DNA from: Pleomorphomonas sp. NRK KF1
Lineage (GTDB): Bacteria > Pseudomonadota > Alphaproteobacteria > Rhizobiales > Pleomorphomonadaceae
DNA: 64,000 nt
Direction of reading: 5' to 3'
Assembly (NCBI RefSeq): GCF_023721755.1
Contig: NZ_JAMDLH010000004.1
Location: 186,001 to 250,000 of the forward strand
Both the position numbers and the translations under genes were made by a program. The notes under the pieces were generated by a model. The model did no database searches. It was not told the DNA's origin and saw nothing but the letters and a program-made list of their open reading frames with translations. Below, piece by piece: positions 17,564 through 25,602 of this stretch (position 1 is the first letter of the stretch; every line of letters starts with the position of its first letter).

Positions 17564-19486
17564 ATGACGATGTTCAGCAAACTGGCGGCCGATGATCTGG
17601 ATCTTCGAGACCTATTCAATGCCTCGGCGAACGCCTATGTCATTTTTACTCGGGATCTGATCATCGCCGGTTGCAACGACGCCTATCTCAAGGCGGTCGG
17701 CCGCGATAGTCGTGAGGAAATCATCGGGCGCCACCTGTTCGAGGCCTTCCCCGCCGACCCCGCTTCGGACGAGTATCGGATCCTCACGGCCTCGTTCAAC
17801 CGGGTGCTGGAGACCAACCAGCCCGACCACGTGGCGCTGGTGCCCTACGACACCTCGCGGCCCGGCGAACCGCCCGCCCTCCGCTACTGGAGCGCCACCC
17901 ACACGCCGCTCCGCAACAAGGCCGGCGAACTCGCCTACATTCTCCAGCACACGCAGGACGTTACCGAACTCCAGCAGCTGCGCGAACGCGACGCCCGCGC
18001 CAACATGGTCGAGTCAGGCGTTCTGGCCCGAGCGCAGGCGGTGCAGACGGCCAGCGACAAGCTGTTCGGCGAGATCGCCCTGTTGCGCGAACTGTTCGAG
18101 CAGGCGCCCGGCTTCATCGCCGTGCTCACCGGCCCGACCCACGTCTTCCAACTGGCCAACGACGCCTACCGCCGGCTGGTCGGGCGCGACACGCTCGTCG
18201 GCCTCAGCCTCGCCGAGGCGCTGCCGGAGGTGGTCGGCCAGGGCTTCACGGATATCCTCGACGAGGTCTGGCGCACGGGAACGCCCTACTCGGGCCAGGA
18301 CGTGCCGGTGTTCCTGCGCGGAAGCGGCATGGCGGAGCCCAGGCTCCGGCACGTCGACTTCGTCTATCAGCCGATCCGCGACGCCCAGGGCGAGATGACC
18401 GGCATCTTCGTCCAGGGCCATGACGTGACCGAGCGCTGGCGCGCCCAGCGCGACCTCGAACGGCAGACCGAGCTGTTGCGCCTCGCCCAGGAAGGCGGCG
18501 GCTTCGGCACCTACGACTGGGACTTCCAGCGCCGCACGGTGCGTGGCTCCCGCCTGTTCCACGACCTGTTGCGCCTGCCGGAGACGATGGAGGACGTCCC
18601 CATCGTCGAGGTGCTGAACCGCATCCATCCGGAAGACGCCACCCGCCTGATCGGCCTCGCCGCCGACAGCGCCGCCGGCGCCGACGTCGAGATGCCCCAC
18701 GAGCTGCGCCTGCTGGTCGACGGCCAGATCACCTGGATCGGCGCGCGCGGCACCGTCGTCCGCGATGCCCAGGGCCGCCCCGAGCGCGTGCTCGGCGCCG
18801 TGCAGGACCTGACGCAGCGAAAGCAGATCGAGGAGCGGCTCGACATGGTGGCGCGCGAGAGCGCCCACCGCGTCAAGAACATCCTGACCATCATCCAGAT
18901 CATCACCGAGAACACGCTGCGCCGCGCCCCGTCGATCGAGGCCGCCCGAGAGAGCCTCGGCGACCGCATCGCCGCGCTCAACAAGGCGCAGATCCGCATC
19001 CTGGCCGGCCCCGGCGACAGCCGCCTCGGCGCCATCGTCCGCGACACCTTCACCGTCACCTACCAGCTCGACGACCGCATCGTCATCACCGCCGACGGCG
19101 ACGCCGAGCTGGCGCCGCGCACCGGCCTCGGCCTGGCGCTGGCCTTGCACGAGCTGATCACCAACGCCCTGAAATACGGCGCGCTGTCGACGCCCGACGG
19201 CAAGGTCCACATCGCCTGGACGCTCACCCCTTGCCCCGAGGGCGAAGGCGCGCGGGTGAGGCTCGACTGGCGCGAGGAAGGCGGCCCGCCGGTGGAGGTC
19301 GGCCCCGGCAAGGGCTTCGGCTCGATGCTGATCCGCAACAGCCTCGCCCACGACCCCATGGGCCGCGCCGACTGGACCGCCGCCCCCGACGGCGTCCGCT
19401 GCCAGTTCGTGTTCTCGGCCAAGGCGATCGTCGGCGAGGACGAGGACGAGGACGATGACGGAGATCGCCAAGCCCAGCAGTCATGA
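17564..19486 (+). CDS. PAS-containing HWE-family sensor histidine kinase
   Basis: A 640-aa soluble kinase with three PAS domains (about 15-135, 185-305 and 315-430). The HWE-type kinase core follows, a family typical of alphaproteobacteria whose members often act in light, stress or general stress response pathways. The phospho-acceptor motif is ARESAHRVKNILTIIQ. The N box is LALHELITNALKYGALS, and DWREEGGPP carries the diagnostic W-x-E. The C-terminus is an acidic tail (GEDEDEDDDGD). No response regulator is adjacent, so its partner is elsewhere. The following GNAT gene starts four bases after the stop, suggesting co-transcription. Confidence 0.9.
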   Translation: MTMFSKLAADDLDLRDLFNASANAYVIFTRDLIIAGCNDAYLKAVGRDSREEIIGRHLFEAFPADPASDEYRILTASFNRVLETNQPDHVALVPYDTSRPGEPPALRYWSATHTPLRNKAGELAYILQHTQDVTELQQLRERDARANMVESGVLARAQAVQTASDKLFGEIALLRELFEQAPGFIAVLTGPTHVFQLANDAYRRLVGRDTLVGLSLAEALPEVVGQGFTDILDEVWRTGTPYSGQDVPVFLRGSGMAEPRLRHVDFVYQPIRDAQGEMTGIFVQGHDVTERWRAQRDLERQTELLRLAQEGGGFGTYDWDFQRRTVRGSRLFHDLLRLPETMEDVPIVEVLNRIHPEDATRLIGLAADSAAGADVEMPHELRLLVDGQITWIGARGTVVRDAQGRPERVLGAVQDLTQRKQIEERLDMVARESAHRVKNILTIIQIITENTLRRAPSIEAARESLGDRIAALNKAQIRILAGPGDSRLGAIVRDTFTVTYQLDDRIVITADGDAELAPRTGLGLALALHELITNALKYGALSTPDGKVHIAWTLTPCPEGEGARVRLDWREEGGPPVEVGPGKGFGSMLIRNSLAHDPMGRADWTAAPDGVRCQFVFSAKAIVGEDEDEDDDGDRQAQQS

Positions 19487-19490
19487 GGCG

Positions 19491-19961
19491 ATGATGATCG
19501 TCGAAGCCACCGAACAGGATTTCGCAGCGCTCATCGAGGGCCGCGCGCCGAGAGACCTTCGACTGGCCGACACACCGATCGCCTCGCCCGAGATCCTCGG
19601 GATGCTGGCCGAGGTGGCCGCCCTGGTGCGCGAAAGCTTCTCACCCGTCGCCTGGCTGATCGTCAGCGACCGCGAACTGGTCGGCCTCTGCTCGGTCACG
19701 CATCCGCCCGAGAACGGCGTGATCGACATCGGCTACGGCATCGCGCCAAGCCGGCAGGGGCAAGGCCATGCCGGCGCGGCCATCCGCGACATCTTGCGCT
19801 GGGCCGAAACCAACCCCGCCGTCCGCGCCATCACCGCAGACACCAGCCCCGCCAATACCGCCTCCATCCGCGTCCTCGAACGCGCCGGCTTCACCCGCAC
19901 CGGCGAGCGCTGGGACGAGGAAGACGGCCAGCTCATCGAGTGGCGCCGCGAGACGGCGTGA
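19491..19961 (+). CDS. GNAT-family N-acetyltransferase
   Basis: A 156-aa acetyltransferase of the RimJ/RimL-like GNAT type. The acetyl-CoA loop is visible in IGYGIAPSRQGQGHAGAAI, and the C-terminal NTASIRVLERAGFTRTGERW is diagnostic. ATG 19491 lies four bases after the stop of the kinase gene. An upstream in-frame ATG at 19455 would overlap that gene by 32 bases and cannot be excluded. The acceptor (small molecule or protein N-terminus) cannot be inferred. It is convergent with the DUF6273-like gene, 11 bases away. Confidence 0.88.
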   Translation: MMIVEATEQDFAALIEGRAPRDLRLADTPIASPEILGMLAEVAALVRESFSPVAWLIVSDRELVGLCSVTHPPENGVIDIGYGIAPSRQGQGHAGAAIRDILRWAETNPAVRAITADTSPANTASIRVLERAGFTRTGERWDEEDGQLIEWRRETA

Positions 19962-19972
19962 GCCCCCTTGGG

Positions 19973-20587
19973 TCAGGCTCTGAGCCAGAGGGCTGGACGG
20001 ACGCCGCCGGTACACCAGCCGTCGGCGAGGTTGCCCTTCAGGATGTTGTTGCCCTGGATGCCGATGTTGCCGTCGCCGTGGATGTAGACGGCCTTGACGC
20101 CGAGGCGGCCGGGCGAGCGCAGCCACCACCACCAGGTGCCGCCGTCGCCGCGCCAGAGATGGGCCGACCGCTTGGCGTTGTTCTCGTCCTTGCGCTCGAA
20201 CCAGTAGCGCCGCTTTCGCCCCTCGTCGTAGAGCTTGGCGCTGCTGTCGCCGAAATAGCGGCAGACCGCCTCTTCGATGCTGAGGAGGAACACGCTGTCC
20301 TCGGTGTCAGCCCCGCCCGGCGTGCCGTACCACTGATTGTCGAGGTTCTTGTTGACGACGGGCACGATCCGCGCCCGGTCGGCCGCGCCGAAGCCGTCGA
20401 GAAAGGCGCCGTTGAGATGGCGCCGCAAGGCGCAGTCGGCCCAGGTGATCTCCGTGTAGGCGTCGTGATAGGGGCGCTGATCGATGATCCGCTCGGTGAT
20501 GACGAGCGCCGCGCCGTCGCGAACATCCAGCACCCGCCAATCAAGACCGCCAAAGGACAGCGCCGCGCCGAGTTCAATATCGTTCAT
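19973..20587 (-). CDS. DUF6273-like protein with Trp-rich core
   Basis: A 204-aa protein without signal peptide. It matches the pattern of DUF6273 proteins: an N-terminal LSFGGLDWRVLDV, the middle EITWADCALRRHLNGAF, then WWWWLRSPG and the closing GGVRPALWLRA. Such proteins resemble the C-type-lectin-like fold of formylglycine-generating-enzyme relatives, but no catalytic role is established. It stands alone. Its promoter lies in the 400-bp region shared divergently with the feo operon. Function is unknown. Confidence 0.7.
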   Translation of the reverse strand: MNDIELGAALSFGGLDWRVLDVRDGAALVITERIIDQRPYHDAYTEITWADCALRRHLNGAFLDGFGAADRARIVPVVNKNLDNQWYGTPGGADTEDSVFLLSIEEAVCRYFGDSSAKLYDEGRKRRYWFERKDENNAKRSAHLWRGDGGTWWWWLRSPGRLGVKAVYIHGDGNIGIQGNNILKGNLADGWCTGGVRPALWLRA

Positions 20588-20986
20588 TCAAGCAACCACC
20601 CCAAAACATGTGATGATTCCTATATACCCAAGCTAAAAGGGTTTTTCCTTGGTCGGAACCGGCAAATCAAGCCGCAATTCCGTCCTTTCACCGTAGTGCC
20701 CTACATCACCGAAGTTCACGTTTGCGGCAGCTGCCACATCGGCATCGATACGAAGACGACGGCTCAACTCCCTTCCTGCCCGCCGAACCGACGGCCGGAA
20801 ATCGCCCTCTCATGAAGACGCGCGCCCCCGGATATGGCCGAAAACCTGAGAAATTGAACGAGGTAATAAAACTCATAATCATTCGCAATTCACCGGATGC
20901 GGAACAATTGAGCCAAGACGTAATGTTGTTTCGCTTTTGCGAGGCAATCGCACACCAACCTCCGGTAGACGCGAAGGGGCGATCAA
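20588..20986. other. Intergenic region upstream of the feo operon
   Basis: About 400 bases without a convincing gene. A 108-codon frame through 20722-21048 has no family signature and overlaps feoA. The region holds divergent promoters and an AT-rich patch (20855-20895) that includes a Fur-like box. Confidence 0.5.
20870..20890. promoter_or_regulatory. Candidate Fur-type iron box upstream of feoA
   Basis: ACTCATAATCATTCGCAATT resembles half of the classical GATAATGATAATCATTATC Fur box, with ATAATCATT exact. It lies about 100 bases before feoA. Hyphomicrobiales often use RirA, Irr or Mur for iron control, so the regulator is uncertain. Confidence 0.35.
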
Positions 20987-21253
20987 TTGACCTTCATGGA
21001 AAGAGAGCGGCGCTCGATACCGGCCATTCCGCTGACCATGGCGCGTGAGGGCCAGCCGCTGCGCATCGTCGACATCGACCATGGCCAGCGCTGCCGAAGC
21101 CGCCTCGCCGACCTCGGGGTGTTCGGCGGCGTGGCGGTGACGGTGGTCAAGGGCGGCGGTTGCGGACCTCTGCTCTTGGCGATCAACGGCTCGCGCATCG
21201 CCATCGGAGCCGGGCTTGCCTCGAAAATCCTCGTGACCGATCAGGATGGATAG
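20987..21253 (+). CDS. feoA: FeoA-domain protein, first copy
   Basis: An 88-aa small SH3-like cytoplasmic protein of the ferrous iron transport system. The core reads LRIVDIDHGQRCRSRLADLGVFGGVAVTVV, with the family's L-x-D-L-G-[VI] turn, and ends in IAIGAGLASKILV, as in FeoA. TTG 20987 has AAGGGG about seven bases upstream; ATG 20996 in the same frame is an alternative. It overlaps the second feoA by eight bases and precedes feoB, so the three form one operon. FeoA proteins are thought to modulate FeoB. Confidence 0.88.
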   Translation: MTFMERERRSIPAIPLTMAREGQPLRIVDIDHGQRCRSRLADLGVFGGVAVTVVKGGGCGPLLLAINGSRIAIGAGLASKILVTDQDG

Positions 21254-21497
21254 CTCCATGGACACACTCGTCAGACCGTTGGCCGTCGGCGACCGCGCAA
21301 AGGTCGTCGGTTATATGCCGGGAGACCGGCATCTTCGCTCCCGCCTCCTCGAAATGGGGCTGACGCCCGCGACGGAATTCACGGTCATGCGGGTCGCCCC
21401 CCTCGGAGACCCGATCGAGATCCGCCTCAGGGGATTCTCCCTCTCCTTGCGCAAGGCCGAAACGGCCGCTCTCAAGCTCGAAAGGCTCGCGCCATGA
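21246..21497 (+). CDS. feoA: FeoA-domain protein, second copy
   Basis: An 83-aa FeoA protein with GDRAKVVGYMPGDRHLRSRL followed by EMGLTPATEFTVMRVAPLGDP and IRLRGFSLSLRKAE, a closer match to canonical FeoA than the first copy. The start overlaps the first feoA, and the stop overlaps the feoB start in an ATGA arrangement, indicating translational coupling. ATG 21258 is an alternative start. Two FeoA proteins with one FeoB is a recurrent arrangement. Confidence 0.9.
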   Translation: MDSSMDTLVRPLAVGDRAKVVGYMPGDRHLRSRLLEMGLTPATEFTVMRVAPLGDPIEIRLRGFSLSLRKAETAALKLERLAP

Positions 21498-23818
21498 CCG
21501 GCCTCACGATCGCCACCGTCGGCAACCCCAACTGCGGCAAGACGACGCTCTTCAACGCCCTGACCGGATCGCGCCAGAAGGTGGGCAACTGGCCGGGCGT
21601 CACGGTCGACCGCAAGGAGGGCACCTACGTCCAGGACGGGCAAACCGTAACCGTCGTCGATCTGCCAGGCACCTACTCGCTCGGCGGCCTGTCGTCGAGC
21701 GGTCTCGACGAGGCGATCGCCCGCGACTACATCCTGTCCGGCGAGCCGGGGCTCATCGTCAACGTCGTCGATGCCGCCAACCTCGAACGCAACCTCTACC
21801 TCACCGCCCAGCTCATCGAGATGCGGGTGCCGGTGATCGTCGCCCTCAACATGACGGACGTCGCTACCGACCACGGCATCGAGATCGACATCGCCGCCCT
21901 CAGCGCTGGCCTCGGCTGCCCCGTGGTGCCGCTGGTCGCCTCGCGCGGCAAGGGAATCGAAGCCCTGCGCAAGGCCATCACCCAGGCCGGCCGGCAAGCG
22001 GCGCCGACCAAGCGCCTGTCCTACGGCAAGGCGGCCGATGCCGCCGTGGCCGAACTCGCCGCCAAGATCGGTCAGAAGACGCTGGCCCGCAACGCCGCGC
22101 CGGAATGGCTGGCGGCCCGCCTGATCGAAGGCGTCGACGGGCTGGACTGGTTCACCGATCCGTCCTGCCGGAGCGCCGCGTCGACCGCCAAGGCGGCCCT
22201 CGAAGCGTCAGCCAACGAGGACGCCGACATCATCTTCGCCGATGCCCGCTATCGCTTTGCCGGCGAGGTGGCGAAAGCCGCCGCCCGCGACAAGCGCCGC
22301 GTCGCCAAGACCGTTTCCGACCGGATTGACGCCGTCGTGCTCAGCCGGGCGTTTGGCATCCCCATCTTCCTGGTGGTGATGTACGTGATGTTCCTGTTTG
22401 CGATCAACTTCGCCGGCGTCTTCATCGACTTCTTCGACCTGCTCTTCGGCACGGTCCTGGTCGACGAGCCGACCAAGCTGATGACCGGCTGGGGCGCTCC
22501 CGACTGGCTGATCACCCTGCTGCCCGGCGGCATCGGCGCCGGCATCCAGACCGTTTCGACCTTCGTGCCGGTGATCGCCTTCCTGTTTCTCTTCCTGTCG
22601 CTCCTCGAAGATTCCGGCTACATGGCCCGCGCCGCCTTCGTCATGGATCGCTTCATGCGGGCAATCGGGCTGCCCGGCAAGTCGTTCATTCCGATGATCC
22701 TCGGCTTCGGTTGCAACGTGCCGGCGGTGATGGCGACGCGCACCCTCGACAACCGGCGCGACCGCGTCATGACGGCGATGATGGCGCCCTTCATGTCCTG
22801 CGGCGCCCGTCTGCCCGTCTATGCGCTGTTCGCCGCCGCCTTCTTCCCGACCACCGGGCAGAACATCGTCTTCCTGCTCTACCTCATCGGCATCGCCGCG
22901 GCCGTTCTGACCGGCCTCGTCCTCAAGACCACCGTGCTGAGGGGCGAGACGTCGCCGTTCATCATGGAGCTGCCGCCCTACCATGTCCCGACGTTCGGCG
23001 GCGTGCTCAGGACCACCTGGGATCGTCTCAAGGCCTTCGTGCTGAAGGCGAGCAAGATGATCATCGCCGTCGTGGTGCTGCTCGGCTTCCTCAACTCCGT
23101 CGGCACCGACGGCAGTTTCGGCAATGACAACACCGATCGGTCCGTGCTCGCGGCCATCGGCGAGAGCATCACGCCGGTCTTCGCGCCGATGGGCATGACC
23201 GAGGAGAACTGGCCGGCCACGGTCGGCATCTTCACCGGCATCCTGGCCAAGGAGGCCGTGGTCGGCACGCTCAACGCGCTCTACGAGAACATCGACGGCG
23301 CGCCCGCCGACGCCGGGGAGGAAGAAGACGCCGGGCTGTGGGGCGGTGTCGCCGCCGCCTTCGCCACCATCCCGGAGAACTTCGTCGCCTTCACCGAAAG
23401 CTTCAGCGATCCGTTCGGCCTCAGCGTCGGCGACGTCGCCGACCAGGAAGCCGCCGCCAGCGAGCAGGAGGTGTCGGTCGGCACCTATGCCGCGATGGCC
23501 GCGCGCTTCGACGGCACGGCGGGAGCCTTCGCCTACCTGCTGGCGGTGCTGCTCTACATGCCCTGCATCGTGGCGATCGCCGCGATCTGGCGGGAAACCG
23601 GTACGGGCTGGGCGATCTTCGCCAGCGCCTGGACGTCGGGCCTTGCCTATGGCGCGTCGGTACTGTTCTACCAGGCGGCAACCTTCGGCCGGCACGCGGT
23701 CTCCTCGACGCTGTGGATCGTCGGCATCCTCGCGGTGTTCGCCGCCGTCGTCGCCGTCATGCGCTGGATCGCCACCGACCGCCTGCCGAGCGGCGCCGTG
23801 CCGCGCCCGGCGGCCTGA
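21494..23818 (+). CDS. feoB: Ferrous iron transporter FeoB
   Basis: A 774-aa inner-membrane Fe(II) permease with an N-terminal GTPase. The GTPase has G1 GNPNCGKTT, G3 DLPGTYSLGG and G4 NMTD within residues 1-170. A helical linker follows, then the membrane domain from about residue 280 with the two Gate-type repeats and the conserved GFGCNVPAVMATRTL and FMSCGARLPVYALFA, which include cysteines thought to matter for transport. Further motifs are GILAKEAVVGTL and the C-terminal helices. Length is usual for FeoB. No feoC follows; a hairpin lies 14 bases downstream. Confidence 0.96.
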   Translation: MTGLTIATVGNPNCGKTTLFNALTGSRQKVGNWPGVTVDRKEGTYVQDGQTVTVVDLPGTYSLGGLSSSGLDEAIARDYILSGEPGLIVNVVDAANLERNLYLTAQLIEMRVPVIVALNMTDVATDHGIEIDIAALSAGLGCPVVPLVASRGKGIEALRKAITQAGRQAAPTKRLSYGKAADAAVAELAAKIGQKTLARNAAPEWLAARLIEGVDGLDWFTDPSCRSAASTAKAALEASANEDADIIFADARYRFAGEVAKAAARDKRRVAKTVSDRIDAVVLSRAFGIPIFLVVMYVMFLFAINFAGVFIDFFDLLFGTVLVDEPTKLMTGWGAPDWLITLLPGGIGAGIQTVSTFVPVIAFLFLFLSLLEDSGYMARAAFVMDRFMRAIGLPGKSFIPMILGFGCNVPAVMATRTLDNRRDRVMTAMMAPFMSCGARLPVYALFAAAFFPTTGQNIVFLLYLIGIAAAVLTGLVLKTTVLRGETSPFIMELPPYHVPTFGGVLRTTWDRLKAFVLKASKMIIAVVVLLGFLNSVGTDGSFGNDNTDRSVLAAIGESITPVFAPMGMTEENWPATVGIFTGILAKEAVVGTLNALYENIDGAPADAGEEEDAGLWGGVAAAFATIPENFVAFTESFSDPFGLSVGDVADQEAAASEQEVSVGTYAAMAARFDGTAGAFAYLLAVLLYMPCIVAIAAIWRETGTGWAIFASAWTSGLAYGASVLFYQAATFGRHAVSSTLWIVGILAVFAAVVAVMRWIATDRLPSGAVPRPAA

Positions 23819-23831
23819 GCCACTGCCGGAT

Positions 23832-23857
23832 GGCCCGCCGGTCCCAACCGGCGGGCC
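23832..23857 (+). terminator. Hairpin terminator after feoB
   Basis: Perfect 10-bp arms GGCCCGCCGG and CCGGCGGGCC flank a six-base loop (23842-23847). No T tract follows (TCCCCCAACG), so termination may need a factor. Confidence 0.65.
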
Positions 23858-23863
23858 TCCCCC

Positions 23864-23908
23864 AACGAGGATGACGGCCAGCTCATCGAGTGTCCCCAGA
23901 GACTCTGA
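23864..23908 (+). pseudogene. Fragment matching the 3' end of a GNAT gene
   Basis: Reading NEDDGQLIE then CPQRL and stop, this short stretch matches the C-terminal EEDGQLIEW region of the acetyltransferase ending at 19961. About 26 bases are nearly identical at the DNA level (GACGGCCAGCTCATCGAGTG in both). There is no room for the rest of the gene. It looks like a duplication scar 4 kb from its source. Confidence 0.4.
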
Positions 23909-23941
23909 TCCAAAGGGCAGATGTTGGCTCCTCTTGAATCC

Positions 23942-23960
23942 GGTAGCACTGAGTGCTACC
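23942..23960. promoter_or_regulatory. Operator palindrome of the toxin-antitoxin operon
   Basis: Perfect 9-bp arms GGTAGCACT and AGTGCTACC with a one-base centre end eight bases before the toxin start codon. This is the usual place for autoregulation by the HTH antitoxin or the toxin-antitoxin complex. Confidence 0.7.
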
Positions 23961-23967
23961 TAGAGAC

Positions 23968-24333
23968 ATGCGAGAGCGTACATTCAAGACAGCTTGGTTT
24001 GCCAAGGCTGCCCGCAAGGCGAGGATCTCCGATCAGGAGCTGTCCAAGGCAATCCGGCAAGTGGCGCTTGGTCAGGCCGACGATCTCGGCGGCGGCGTGT
24101 TCAAGAAGCGGCTCAACGAAAACCGTCATCGCTCGATTGTGCTCGCAAAGGCTGGTGAGTTCTGGGTGTTCACCTACCTGTTCGCCAAGCAGGATCGAGC
24201 AAACATTGACGACGACGAGCTGGAAGCGTTCCGCAAGCTCGCGGAGCTTTACCGCCGGAAGACGGCGAGCGATCTGGAAGCCGAGCTGAAGGTCGGCGCA
24301 TTGGTGGAGATTTGCCATGACAGCGAAGCGTAA
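23968..24333 (+). CDS. RelE/HigB-like type II toxin
   Basis: A 121-aa toxin of the RelE superfamily branch that pairs with COG2944 HTH antitoxins (COG4737). The motifs are TFKTAWFAKAARKARISDQE, GGGVFKKRLNENRHRSIVL and FWVFTYLFAKQDRANI, ending in EL-x-AFRKLAELYRRK. Members are thought to be translation-dependent mRNA interferases; activity here is inferred. ATG 23968 follows the operator palindrome. The gene precedes and overlaps its antitoxin by 17 bases, the toxin-first order usual for this family. Confidence 0.85.
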   Translation: MRERTFKTAWFAKAARKARISDQELSKAIRQVALGQADDLGGGVFKKRLNENRHRSIVLAKAGEFWVFTYLFAKQDRANIDDDELEAFRKLAELYRRKTASDLEAELKVGALVEICHDSEA

Positions 24334-24640
24334 GTTCAAGAGCGACGCCTTCGAGGCCATCCACAGCGCCGTCCTTGGCATGTACGAGTCGGGCACCATC
24401 GACAAGGAGACGATGAAGACCTTCGACGAGACGTGTCTGTCGGTGCCGGTGGTCCTCTCACCCGAGGAAATCAAGGCGCTGCGGGAAAGGAACCGCGTCA
24501 GCCAGCCGGTGTTCGCCCGCTATCTCAACACCAGCGAGTCCACCGTGCAGAAGTGGGAAACCGGCGCCAAGCGGCCGAGCGGCCCGGCGCTGAAGCTGCT
24601 CGACATCGTCCAGAAGCACGGGCTCGCGATGCTCGCCTGA
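24317..24640 (+). CDS. HTH (Xre-type) antitoxin of the RelE-like toxin
   Basis: A 107-aa antitoxin with a helix-turn-helix at about residues 50-100. LSPEEIKALRERNRVSQPVF and NTSESTVQKWETGAKRPSGP are typical of the COG2944/NadS-like group. The N-terminal half (FKSDAFEAIHSAVLGMYESG) should bind the toxin. It overlaps the toxin gene, so the proteins are translationally coupled, and it probably represses the operon through the palindrome at 23942-23960. Confidence 0.88.
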   Translation: MTAKRKFKSDAFEAIHSAVLGMYESGTIDKETMKTFDETCLSVPVVLSPEEIKALRERNRVSQPVFARYLNTSESTVQKWETGAKRPSGPALKLLDIVQKHGLAMLA

Positions 24641-24673
24641 GCCGTTTGGCATCGAGGCGCAACTTTTCCTACC

Positions 24674-25453
24674 TCACGCCGCCGACAGCGCCGCCGTCAC
24701 CTCCTGGGCCAGGAGGTCGCAGATAAATAGCTTGGCGGCCACCGGGCTCATCTCGCCGCGCTGGGGCAGCGGGGAGACCGGCGTCGCCACGAAGACGACG
24801 TCGCAGAGGTCTTCGAGCCCGCCGAACTGGCGGCCGGAGATCGCCACCGTGAAGGCGCCGGCCGCGCGGGACTGGGTGAGGAAGCGCTCCGTCGGCACCG
24901 TCAGCCCGGTTTCGGAAATGGCGATCACCACGCTGTCGCCACCGCGCGCGCCGGCCACCTCGTCGGCGAGGATCGGGTCCTGGAAGGCGCGGGCGACGAG
25001 GCCGAGGCGCGAGAAGCGGTAGGCGAACAGCTCGGCGACGATGCCGGACACGCCCGAGCCGAACACGTCGACATGGCGGGCCGCCGCGAGGCGCGCCGCC
25101 ACCTCTTTGAGGTCGGCCTCGGATATGGTGTCCGAGGTCGATTTGAGGGCGGTGATCATGCGGTCGGCAAGCTCGGACGAGCCGCGCGTCTCGTCGGAGC
25201 GGCGATAGGCGATGTCGGAGGCCAGCGCGATCTTCAGTTCGCGGAAGCCGGCAAAGCCCATCTGGCGGCAGAAGCGGACGATACTCGCCTCGCCCGCCCC
25301 GCATTGCAGCGCCAGTTCGGCCGTCGAGGCGCGGATGGCCGCCTCCGGCTGGCCAAGGATGTAGCCGCCCACCCGCGCCAGCGCCTCGGGCATCTCGTCC
25401 ATCGCACCCTGGATCTCGGCCAGAAGCCCCCGTCCGAACAGCGTATCGGCCAC
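24674..25453 (-). CDS. MurR/RpiR-family transcriptional regulator
   Basis: A 259-aa regulator with an N-terminal HTH (about 1-85: ASTAELALQCGAGEASIVRF) and a C-terminal SIS sugar-isomerase domain (about 120-250: VDVFGSGVSGIVAELFAYRF and VVIAISETGLTVPT). RpiR proteins sense phosphosugars. It is the last gene of the minus-strand run with the ABC importer and the PHP phosphoesterase, 149 bases after the latter, so it probably controls that cluster in response to an imported or processed sugar phosphate. Confidence 0.9.
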   Translation of the reverse strand: MADTLFGRGLLAEIQGAMDEMPEALARVGGYILGQPEAAIRASTAELALQCGAGEASIVRFCRQMGFAGFRELKIALASDIAYRRSDETRGSSELADRMITALKSTSDTISEADLKEVAARLAAARHVDVFGSGVSGIVAELFAYRFSRLGLVARAFQDPILADEVAGARGGDSVVIAISETGLTVPTERFLTQSRAAGAFTVAISGRQFGGLEDLCDVVFVATPVSPLPQRGEMSPVAAKLFICDLLAQEVTAALSAA

Positions 25454-25515
25454 CGTGTTCTCGTCTCCGCTCGATTCTCTGGGAGCCTACACCAGTCAGC
25501 GCCAGAGCACCCGCC

Positions 25516-25538
25516 GATCAGGTTGAACCAACCTGATC
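25516..25538. repeat. Perfect short palindrome GATCAGGTTG/CAACCTGATC
   Basis: Ten-base arms with an AAC centre lie between the RpiR and PHP genes. A similar core (ATCAGGTTGAACCAAC) occurs at about 63939-63954 inside the HNH-like gene. It may be an operator for the RpiR regulator, a weak terminator of the PHP gene, or a copy of a dispersed motif. Confidence 0.5.
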
Positions 25539-25602
25539 GAAAAGCGGCTGCTCCAACAAGAAACCTGGCGCCTTCGCTCTGCGCCCCAATGTTTCACGCC
25601 GA

